This document shows positions 47,520-56,535 of a stretch of DNA of 64,000 nucleotides, piece after piece. The DNA is taken from the NCBI GenBank assembly GCA_032191485.1, contig JAVDOI010000013.1:1828559-1892558 (forward strand), read 5' to 3'. Source of the stretch: Leptoclinus maculatus. Its lineage: Eukaryota > Chordata > Actinopteri > Perciformes > Stichaeidae. Made by a program: the position numbers and the translations under genes. The first letter of the stretch is position 1. Each line of letters starts with the position of its first letter. The notes under the pieces were generated by a model. It saw only the letters and a list, made by a program, of their open reading frames with translations. It was not told the DNA's origin and did not search any database.

Positions 47520-47700
47520 TCACACAAACCCTCTCCCATCCTCTCTCCCTCTCTCTCTCCTTCACACACACTTCCTCTCTCACTCTCCGATGCACGCGCA
47601 CACACAAGCTCCTTTCTCTCACTTCACCGCTCTCTCACTCACTCTCTCTCGCTCTCTCACTCACTCACTCACTCACTCACTCTCTCTCAGTCGTCGTTCT
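47520..47700 (+). promoter_or_regulatory. pyrimidine-rich (CT/CTCA)n promoter-proximal tract
   Basis: About 180 bases are almost all pyrimidine on the plus strand, with CTCT, CACA and (CACT)n sub-repeats near 47636-47690. CT/GA tracts of this kind are frequent just upstream of transcription starts in vertebrates. It ends where the CpG-rich DNA starts. The plus-strand open frames here (47375-47889) are artefacts of the repeat: the same Ser/Leu/His pattern appears in all three frames. Confidence 0.4.
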
Positions 47701-48017
47701 GTAGCCGCACCGACGCGCTCCTCTGTAACGGCTCCTGTGCATTGGCCAGCTATTCCGGAAAGCTGTCGTCTCTCCAGTGAAAGTGGAAGCGGCGCGAAGC
47801 GTTCCAGCGTGGGCTCCGACTGTACACAAGAGAGCGGGACGATGAGAGGAAGGCACCAGAGAGGAAAGCAGGGTGAGAGAGGGAATTAAGAGAGGAGTAG
47901 AAGCAGCAAAGGAGAGAGTCTGTTGAAAAAAACAAAAAACAAAAACAGGACAGTTTGATTCAGTGATCACTTGGATTAAACTGGCTACGTCTCTGCTCTG
48001 AAGTGTCCCACTAAGAG
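47701..48017 (+). other. putative CpG-rich promoter and non-coding first exon with splice donor
   Basis: From 47694 to about 47850 CpG dinucleotides are strikingly dense (about 17 in 160 bp by my count) against a depleted background. An ETS/STAT-like TTCCGGAAA sits at about 47752-47760. The sequence becomes purine-rich (GAGAGG, AAGCAG), as in many teleost 5' untranslated regions. It reaches CACTAAGAG at 48017, directly followed by the perfect donor GTAAGT (48018-48023) and pyrimidine-rich intron-like DNA. No ATG opens a frame of more than about 15 codons near the donor, so translation would start in a later exon, outside or far downstream in the window. The transcription start is not determined. 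I cannot name the gene. A chance donor next to CpG-rich DNA is the alternative. Confidence 0.45.
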
Positions 48018-51000
48018 GTAAGTGTGTCTTCTCTTTCTGCCTGTCAGCATCTCACATGTAGCCCAGTTCTCAGCTTTGTAGGAATGAAACTGATTTCCAG
48101 CAACTCCTCCGCTACTTGCTTGGTGCCGGTGGTATGCGTCTTACAGGCTTGTTGACAGAGCTTCACAAACACTAGGGGCTTCATTTGATTATGTCATCGA
48201 CATCATTCCCTCTGCAACCACAGTTGAGACACTTCTCTCTCTCTAACAGCCGGTTAAGTCGGCTGTAACGTGGCTCAGCTGTGCCCTTGACAATGTTTCC
48301 GATCGACAGGAGTTGTGAGAAACAAGAGCGAGGTACCTAGGCAGCCGGGTGTCTCTTGTGCTTCCTGTCATGGCTCGTGGAATGAACCGATAATTCACTG
48401 ACTGTCAATTAAAGCAGATTGTTTCGCACGTTGAGCGTGCTGACCCCATTTGTAGTTGTTCTTTGTAGTTGATTTGCATATGAAAGGCTCTGCATCTCCT
48501 GAACTCTGTGTTGGGAGAGTGTTCCACTCCGATTATCACACCGTGGCATGTCGAGTGGTTTTGGCAGGTTGATCAGAGCTCTGAGTAAATAAGGCACCCA
48601 ACGACAGATCTGTTTAAACCGCAGTTCATTTCCGCTTGTACGAGATTCTAATGACAAAATGTGAATTAGCCAAGTATGCAGTCTGTTCTGCTTGGAAATG
48701 ATAACCATGTGCATTCTGTTGAAAAGTAACAGTTTACACAGTGCAGTGCTCATAGAGCTGCTTTCAGCAGTGAGTCAGAGCACTCAGGGTCCGACGGCCC
48801 AATCGCAGGCTGGAGATTATGCCTCTTTTGTTTGCACACAGTGTATATCAGCAGCATTATTAGTGCCATTCTAGTGACGGGGAGAGGGATTAGAGAGCAC
48901 AATCTTAGAGGATATCAAAGAGGCTCCACACTATCTGATATGCTGAGAAACACGAGATCACAGATGCAACCTTGCCCCCGTTCCGCAGCAGCAGATGCTC
49001 ATTTCGGGTGAGGCATAAAAAGGACACAAAATATAGAAATGTGTCCCCCGGAGCGATGCTGAGCTACATCTGCTGTGAAACGTACACATTCGATTGTTAG
49101 ATCAGCGGTCCCACTGGAAGTTGTTAAAACATCAACTTTGCATCTCTTCAAACACCGCGGGGCTCAGTTGTCTCGGCTGCTGTGAGTCTGAGGGACTGGC
49201 AGGAGCACGGACGGAGACAGACAGCATCCAACGACTACCGCCACTTTAAAGACTTTTTGAACCGATGCGCATTGCTGTTATTACATCAGAAATGAAGGAG
49301 ATTACTCGCTCACCATTCTCGGTGTGCGTGTCACAGCATTTCAGTCCGACTGAACAGATGCCTTGTGAACTCTAGCACAGGTTTTCAAAGCCAATCCCAT
49401 CTTCACTTACAGATTTGATGAAAAGAACAAAGCTCTCGCCGTCCACTACCTTAAGCACACCTAATGTAGCTCGCTTTGGTGTCGGAGGCACCGCGTCTTC
49501 TTATCAGCGTTCAGCTGAAAAAACACCTGCTTTGGAATAATCAAATTACGCTGCGAGGAGTCCACCTCAAGAGAGAAAAGAGGAGCTGGACCCTCCGAGT
49601 ACACAGAGGCTACTGTGCAGGAAATGAGCATTCAGGGCACGCAGCCACCGACCACTCAGGTATTAGAGCGGCATTTGAGGGGATAAACCAAGAGACACGC
49701 AATATACTTGTGGTATATTAAGTGATGACAGTGACAAAGTGAAGTGGAAGAAAACGTCTTGCTATAGTCAAGCTAAGTGTTTGTATTGAAAATAATGTCA
49801 GCTGTTTGTTATTTGCTTACTGTGTGGGACACTTTCAGTGCTGCCCTTGAAAGGTTCAAACTTGTATGCAAGAACAGGACGCTGCACCTGATCACCTGCA
49901 TCATATTGGCTTTTTTTTCTTGTTTTTTTTTTGCTGGCCGATGAAAATGATTTGAGCATGTGCAGTTTTTAACCAACACATGAACTATAGCACTCTGCAA
50001 TCAAGGTTGATTAGCATTTTTGGGATTTATGATGCATTTACCTCGAAACACCTGGAGCCAAAAGAAGGTATTACCACGTTGGTGCAAGAGATTTTCTTTT
50101 TTGGTACATTATTGTGTATTACATTACAGGGTACGGTTCACCATCGCATGAGTTATTGCTTCATGTTTTTGGTTTGCAATGCTCATGTAGGACCAGAAGA
50201 GACCAGATACAGCTCAAGCTGAACGTGTTGCTATAAATCACCTCCGTGGCCTGAGACAAATTCATCTGCCTCAGCAAGACCGCAAGACCACCTGTCAGGG
50301 GGAATGTAAAGTTGCATGTAAATTCAACAGAAAGACGGAGTGCTCTGCGCTAAATCCAAGCGCATGTCCACTGAGCTGTCATCGCATCTTTGCGTCCGCC
50401 GCGCTGTTTGATTGGGGCGCGCTGTTATTTATGGACGGTCTACAGCCTTTAGCGTTTAAGCAGAACCACAGCGATCAGTCATCCGGGTATGCCACCTATC
50501 TTCGCACTCCAACCAGCCGTTGGGCTTAAAAGAATCAATACTTGAGATTATTTGGAGTCTCCAGACTCTCTTTACCTTTGGCTCTTCAATCTCCGCCTCC
50601 ACTCGGTGGAACCATTTTAACAACATTCCGCTCTAAATCAGGTGTGTCCGAGTGTGCATATGTGAATCTATACGTGTGTGTGTGTGTTTGAGCATTAAAG
50701 TGTGCCCGTCTGTGTGCATTTCTGTAGCACTATAAGATACAATAAGCCAACTGTCAGAAACTGGCCTGCACAGTTTAAAGCATCTGAATGCTAATCAGAA
50801 AGTGGATTTGGTTTGTTCCGTCTGCACTCTCAAGGCCAATCTCGGATGGAATTATTCTACTCGTATGAGCGTGCTCGTGTGTCAGGCAGCAATTTCTCCC
50901 AAAGCGAGCAGACGCTCTGCCGAGACCCCCGCAGACCTTCAAGACACGGGGTTCTCAGACAATCATCCGCCAGAGTCCTAAACATCTCAAATTAAAGTCG

Positions 51001-52620
51001 TACAGTGATGAACGACTCTCGGTCTCCAGGAGATATTGTGCACGCTTCTGCTCTGAGCGATGGGTGACTCCTCTTCACTCCTGCTTCGCAATTATTTATA
51101 TAGATTTGTCTGTGTTCGTTTGGCAGCTCTTTTGGACACACCGTTATTTCCTCTCCTTGGGAAAAAAAAGAATGCTCTGTGGCGGTAAAACCTTGCAGCC
51201 TACTGATGCGTTTTTTCTCCTTTTTTTTTTACTGGAAAGCAAACAAATGCACCCTTCCCTGTGGTATACGCGTGTTGTTTGAAGTAGTGGCGGAAATAGA
51301 AGTGGGAAGGATGCAGTTACCTGAAGGCACCGTTTTCGAGGACACATCTGCTTTGCCCTGCGATCTCATGAAGCGGGGGAGCTACAGTGTGTGTGAGTTT
51401 GGACATCGATTCTCACTCGTATCCGAGCGCCGCTCTGGCTTATTTCAGAACGGCCACATTTGGTGAGGTCAAGGAAAAAAAATCGCAACTCCATTGATAT
51501 AATTAAGCTGCTTTTCCTAGCCATTCCACTTGAACGCATTATCATACACAACCAATTCCTTTGAAGATATTTTGAGGAAAGTTAAAAGTTAGGTCAGTTT
51601 ATTGTCTCTCCTTTTGTGAGAATACTTTATTTGTGGACTTTATCTCATACGCGTTTTGAAAACAGCGCAGCGATGTCTTTAAAAAAGAAAGCCAAACCAG
51701 ACGCCTGGGGCCTTTTGTGCCTTTTGAATACATTTGTGCCATATCTTTGAGAAATCCACCACAGACTCTCAGCCAACGGTGGCCAGTAGCGGTTGTGGTC
51801 ATAAAGATCTCTGGAGGCTCAAGTGGATGATGCAGGGTGCTGCTTTGCCAATGCCTTTACTCTCGTTACTATTCATGAAGTTGTTCTTTGTTGCGTCTCC
51901 ATATTCGCGAGCGCTGAATAACGGGTTTTTCATCGCTTGCCAGCAGCAGCAAGACAAGGCAATTAGTGGGTTATATATGTAATCCCCCCCCGCCCTTTGC
52001 ATTTGTGATGAAATGCTTTCTATCTGACACCTTTTAATCATCGGGAGCCATCCAAACAATAAACAGTCATCTCTGCCTGGCCCTCAACTCAAGAACCTTA
52101 AACACAACCTCCTCGGCCCCCAATGGCAACTCGGGAAAGATTTCCTGTCACACAGGTGAGTGACTATTAGTTTACTGACCCTAGAGGTAGAGGGAGATTG
52201 TAATGATTTCTACAGAGGGTGCTAGGGGGCCTTTCATTACAAGGACTGAGCTGCGCTGGAGCACTCCTGCAGTAAAGCGTGAGGTAGAAATAGATATGGA
52301 ATCCACCATTCTGGTGAATTGATTACATCTCGCTGAGGACTCCAAGGCTATCAGCATGCTACTTTTTTTCTTCTTTTAAAGATAATGGCTTTGAAGCATC
52401 GATAAAATCCGTACATGTTCATTTCCCCTTGAGTTAGGGGGGAAAGAAAGAAGTGGAAGTCCTTTGTTTAAATCTGTCCGTTTTCCTTTGTTGTGATAAG
52501 ATGACCACTAAGATGCAGCGCTATTTATGGCTGTGGGGGTTTGGGCTGCAATAAATACTGTGATTGTCAATTCATCTGTTTAGTCTTTAAGGAACCAAGG
52601 TGACAGCTTAACTTTGGTAG
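48018..52620. other. non-coding stretch, possible first-intron DNA
   Basis: No second exon is supported. A consensus-like donor CACACAG/GTGAGT lies at about 52156, preceded by about 28 open codons, but no credible acceptor lies in front. A short (GT)n occurs near 50677-50688. Unique-looking, repeat-poor DNA otherwise. Confidence 0.45.
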
Positions 52621-52722
52621 TTTTGACCAAACAACAGCACACAATTAAAAGTGACATTGTTTGTTTTTTGCTTGAAAAATTACTAAAATAATTAAGAGAT
52701 AATTAAAATTGGTTTTTGAGTT
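52621..52722 (+). repeat. AT-rich MITE-like repeat fragment, copy 3
   Basis: TTTTTTGCTTGAAAAATTAC, then AAAATAATTAAGAGATAATT, then AAAATTGG. This resembles the central part of the AT-rich family at 5676-5870 and 60179-60355, as I remember its full unit. The assignment is weaker than for the other copies. Confidence 0.3.
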
Positions 52723-52839
52723 ATTTTACTGCAGTAAATAAAACGCCAGGTGATAATTTCCATAAAAGCCAATAATGATACTGACATAGTAAGGCAAGGT
52801 TTAACAAAACACCGCAGTGTAACACCGCATTGCTACTAC

Positions 52840-52965
52840 TCCAAATATTCTGTGACAGGGTTGTGACGGTAGACCTGTATCACGGTGTACCTGTTATCAC
52901 GGTGTACTGGGATATTGAAATGAATGGATATCATAGAGAGTACATTTGCTTCTCTACAGTATTGA
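52840..52965 (+). repeat. transposon-like fragment with duplicated TATCACGGTGTAC
   Basis: TATCACGGTGTAC occurs at 52878-52890 and again at 52895-52907, after GGGTTGTGACGGTAGACC. Arrays of ACGGTRT words are seen in degraded fish DNA transposons. No ends are defined. Confidence 0.35.
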
Positions 52966-52983
52966 AAAAAACACAAGGGACTC

Positions 52984-53000
52984 TGTGTGTGTGTGTGTGT
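52984..53000 (+). repeat. short (TG)n tract
   Basis: Eight TG units (TGTGTGTGTGTGTGTG) followed by a final T. Confidence 0.85.
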
Positions 53001-53035
53001 TACAGACAGGAGCATTCTGGCTGTGCTGTCAGACA

Positions 53036-53417
53036 CCTTAAGTCCGTGATTCTCAACTGGTGGGTCTTGCGGACCCGTTTTCAGTGGGTCTTTGCCTGGA
53101 GAAAAAATTAAAAATGCCTGGAGAAAAAATTAAAAATCCTGTGCTTTTATTTTGAAGGGGATTTTTTACGCAGCGCAGTGCCGTCTATTCACACATACAA
53201 TATTTGGCGTTAATGCCTTGTAACAACAACAATTTATCTGCACAAGAGAGCTCCCTACGACTGCAGAGGACATTTTCAGCTCAGGTTCAAACTGCACCAT
53301 CTTTTCATTAAATACATTTGAGAAGTTGAAAATGTTCCTCGATTTGGGTCGCAGCTTGTTATTAAGGGGTGATGGTGGGTCCTGCAGCCAGACCAGTTGA
53401 GAACCACTGCCTTAAGT
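53036..53417. mobile_element. non-autonomous hAT-type element, 366 bp, with 8-bp target duplication
   Basis: The element runs 53044-53409 between identical 8-bp copies of CCTTAAGT (53036-53043 and 53410-53417). Its left end reads CCGTGATTCTCAACTGGT and the reverse complement of its right end reads CAGTGGTTCTCAACTGGTC. These terminal repeats are the CAGTGGTTCTCAA type of hAT elements, and the left terminus has mutated from CAGTG to CCGTG. Sub-terminal GTGGGTC words occur at both ends. An internal 22-bp unit, TGCCTGGAGAAAAAATTAAA plus two bases, is tandemly duplicated at 53093-53136. There is no open frame. The element matches a family I know as common in teleosts. Confidence 0.85.
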
Positions 53418-53530
53418 AAATGTTATTAATTATTAACAGCACTTTAATTTTTTTTCAAACGCTCACAGCTGAAGTTCTTTTTCATCTGTGTTGCTAAGAA
53501 GTAAACTAACATGCTTCAGTTATATCAGAT

Positions 53531-53771
53531 GGCCGAAGAGCAAAAGCTCCTATCTGCAAAATGCCTGGATCATTTTGCAGATAGGAGCTTTTGCACTTGG
53601 TGCAAGTTAGGAGAGGTTCTACAAAACCATGCTCTAAATTAAGTTTCAACGAAGGGTGGGATTATCTTGCAGACAGACTGAATATGAGCAGCCTTCCTCG
53701 TTCTCATCATCCAATGTGAAATCCGCCAATCAGAGAATTCTGCAGATAGGAGGTTTTTCACTTTGGCCCTA
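53531..53771. mobile_element. MITE-like element with 35-bp imperfect terminal repeats and internal palindrome
   Basis: The left end (about 53530-53564) and the reverse complement of the right end (about 53737-53771) align over 35 bases with 28 identities, sharing CTCCTATCTGCA and a GGCC end. Within the left end lies a perfect hairpin: 24-base arms at 53540-53563 and 53571-53594 around the 7-base loop CCTGGAT. The motif CAGATAGGAG thus occurs in three places, twice in direct and once in inverted orientation. No clear target duplication is seen and there is no coding capacity. The unit starts 114 bp after the neighbouring hAT-type element. Superfamily unknown. Confidence 0.55.
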
Positions 53772-55396
53772 TTTGCTAATTTCTAATTAGGTTCAGAATT
53801 ATGTTCATTCATATAATCTTTTTTCGCATTACTTTAAGAGTCAGTGAAACAGTTATCATACCGTGAAAAGCTGAAACAGTTAACTACAGTGTGATCTCAG
53901 TGGGTTGTGTGGACTAGCAGCCTATATGTAGCGACAGCATTCCCCTCTTTCCCCCTTTTCAAGAAGCCTCTGAAATTAATTCTATCCTATACTGTACGAC
54001 ACATAACATTTTCACTTTTATTCATCCACGTCAGACCTCATCTTCGTTTCATTAAAAGAAAATGTGCTGCTTAAATCCCATCATTTTGCAGTGCAGCAGA
54101 CACACCATCCTGTGAAGTACCTCTCACAACGTATAACATTTCACATTTTACTTAACACGCTTGAGCAAGTTACCCTCCCCAGCATATAGATTACTTCAAA
54201 TGCAACCAGAGCATTATATTCATTGTTTATTTTCCATCTGTTCACAATCTCCTGCACCAAATTAATGTGTTATTTCAGTGTTGATACTGTGGTGCACACT
54301 GTAGAAGATGGCCTGTTCTATGAAGCCACTTTAAGAGGAAGGACAACTCCACAAAACTACAGTTGTGACTGCAAACCAACAGAACAAAAACAGTACACAC
54401 ACTGGGAATCTGCTCCGTATGATTCATAACATCTGAGGTGTAATTCAAAGTCTGTGCGCATAGGACGGCTTGCTGAAGTTGAATTTAAAATATTTACCCA
54501 TGGAAGTGGCTCCCTCCGGTATCTCTCCCTCTAATCGTTATCATGGCAGAGAGGAAAATGACATCACTTACTGGAGTAGAATAGAGGCTGAGCTAGCACA
54601 GCAGCAGGCAGCGCGTTGATGTGGGACGATGGCAGCTAACTGCAAAAAACTACATACACAGAATTTACAAATAAACAGGAAAAAAATGATATATATATTT
54701 AAAAAAAGCATGTTAGCTATAGACCAACAGGTTTTTTTTTATGATAGGAGAGATGGATGTAACGCCTCTTTTCAGAAGTGAAAATGTGCTAACGCACCGG
54801 GTGACGGATGACGGATGGGAGCAATAGACCCACGGACATGTGTTAATGTGATGCAACTTAACATTAATCTGCAAAGAAGAAGCGAGACGTTTGAAAACCA
54901 ATCAAAAACAAAACTATCTGAACTGTGACTCCGAACTGTGGTCTTAGATGAGGGCGTAAGGACAAAGAAACACTTCCCTCTGTATCCATTCACGCTTATC
55001 TTCCAACAAATGCCTCGGAGGAAAATGCCATTGAGGAGATATTGGGGACATTGTCATCCGTTTCTTAGTCCCCTATTCAGAAGAGTCCCGATTTAACATG
55101 AAATTACCCTCCCCGTGCATCTAAATCATTGTGACTCTTAAGGACATCTTTTTGTGTACAGGCGGTTTCCTTCAACAGCTTACCATTTTAAATGGGGTCG
55201 GCCCATACGCCTTCTATAAACCATGAACCTGGGGAGTGATAAAGCATTACACTCCCAACATTAAATAGAATAAGAAATCATCTTGACAGACCCTAGATCT
55301 TGGCCTGGGTGAGTCTTCTTATGAGCGAGACTTCCTCAAGGTCAGCGTGATGGTACTTTCCCCACTGTGTGCAGTGTCCGTGATGAATAGGACACA
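53772..55396. other. non-coding stretch, nothing assigned
   Basis: Mostly unique-looking DNA with T and A runs (54661-54740). Frames at 54713-54993 are not recognised. Confidence 0.5.
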
Positions 55397-55422
55397 GTGT
55401 GTGTGTGTGGGGGGGGGGGGGG
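55397..55422 (+). repeat. (GT)n plus poly-G (14)
   Basis: About six GT units followed by fourteen G at 55409-55422. Confidence 0.95.
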
Positions 55423-56365
55423 CAAGAGGAGGGGATGGAAGGTGGGGTGTGGTGGAGATTCAGGGGGGTTAATATATTGTGTTTACCTGTAAGGAGAGGC
55501 TGCGAGAGAGTATCCTGTTCTTCAGTGGAGACTAAGATTAAAGAGCCAACAAGAGCAGAGTGCCTTTTCAATTGTTAATGTCACAAAGTTTCAGAAGAAG
55601 ACAACAATCTGTGGCAAAAAAAATCAACTGGATTTATATTTTAGGAGAATATATTTGAACAAATGATAACGTTATAAGCATGCATTTTTTGACATATGAA
55701 AAAGTAAAATGCAATCTACACATTCAGCACGGTGAAATGGGCAGAGGAGGGTCGTGTTCATGGTGGATAGATATACTCACTGGCTCTGGTTATTTTTTTC
55801 AAAGCAGTTTTTGGAGTTACCTTGAGAGTCTCTTGAAAGTGAGCTGAGGGCCAACACTGGGCAATCCAAATAAAGTATTGCCAAAATGTAACACATTACA
55901 AGAGGGCAGCCTTACTTTGGAGGGCAGAAATGTGTTTCTAGTGCGCTTCAAAGAAAATAAAAAAGAAGAGGATTGGAATCGAGAGGGTCTGGATTTTGAC
56001 AATCAAATGCTTTTGGTCAGTGCAACAGACAGATGAAAATGTGGCCACAGTATCAGACGGTGTTTCTGGCCTCGTACAGAAAGAAACCTGGCCGGTGTAA
56101 CTGGTTCCAGGTCCCCGGTAGGGAACTTCACAGGACCAACAAATGGACAGCACAAAACATGCTATAAATCACTTTGAGTCCATGGCGTAACACCTTTTCG
56201 TATTACTGTTGTTGTTGGCCATGATAGCATAGTAGTATTGAATGTCAGGTATGAAACTAGATAACCAAGTTGTGCCAGTGTATTATTGTTGTATTCACCA
56301 AACAATTGTTAAATGCATTCGCAGTTGACACGGTTAGTCACTTTAAGAGGCTATTTGATGCAGTA
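55423..56365. other. non-coding stretch; weak minus-strand exon-like piece at 55487-55565
   Basis: On the minus strand a run ending CTTACAG/GTAAAC at 55487 has about 25 open codons in front, but an in-frame stop and no pyrimidine-rich acceptor precede it. Its phase would not join the exon at 31395-31599. I do not annotate it as a gene. Confidence 0.45.
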
Positions 56366-56535
56366 TCATACGACCTTTGGTTTCTTTGGGCTGGTGTGAA
56401 AACTGTTAATCGAATACTGGTGCGGACCAAACAACCAAACAAGACCACGTGACACAAAGTGTGTCCGTCCGCCTCCAAGCAAACTCTGTATGAGGTTCAT
56501 TTGTGGTGTGAAAGCAAACCAACCCACCACAGGAC
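56366..56535 (+). repeat. probable interspersed repeat fragment (TGGTGCGGACCAAAC family)
   Basis: GGGCTGGTGTGAAAACTG, ACTGGTGCGGACCAAACAAC and GTGGTGTGAAAGCAAACC follow in order. This matches my memory of a common fish repeat built from GTGTGAAAGC and GCGGACCAAAC words. Ends are not defined. Confidence 0.45.

Noticed and set aside
47375..47889. Three overlapping Ser/Leu/His-rich plus-strand frames
   Set aside because: All three frames stay open because the DNA is a CT/CA repeat; none begins at a credible start.
52075..52160. Plus-strand exon-like piece ending CACACAG/GTGAGT
   Set aside because: About 28 codons open, but the only AG in front lacks a pyrimidine tract. Kept as a weak note only.
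55487..55565. Minus-strand exon-like piece ending CTTACAG/GTAAAC
   Set aside because: An in-frame stop and no acceptor tract lie immediately upstream, and its phase does not match the exon at 31395-31599.
55293..55571. Proline-rich minus-strand frame
   Set aside because: The proline/histidine run comes from the (GT)n/poly-G tract at 55397-55422.
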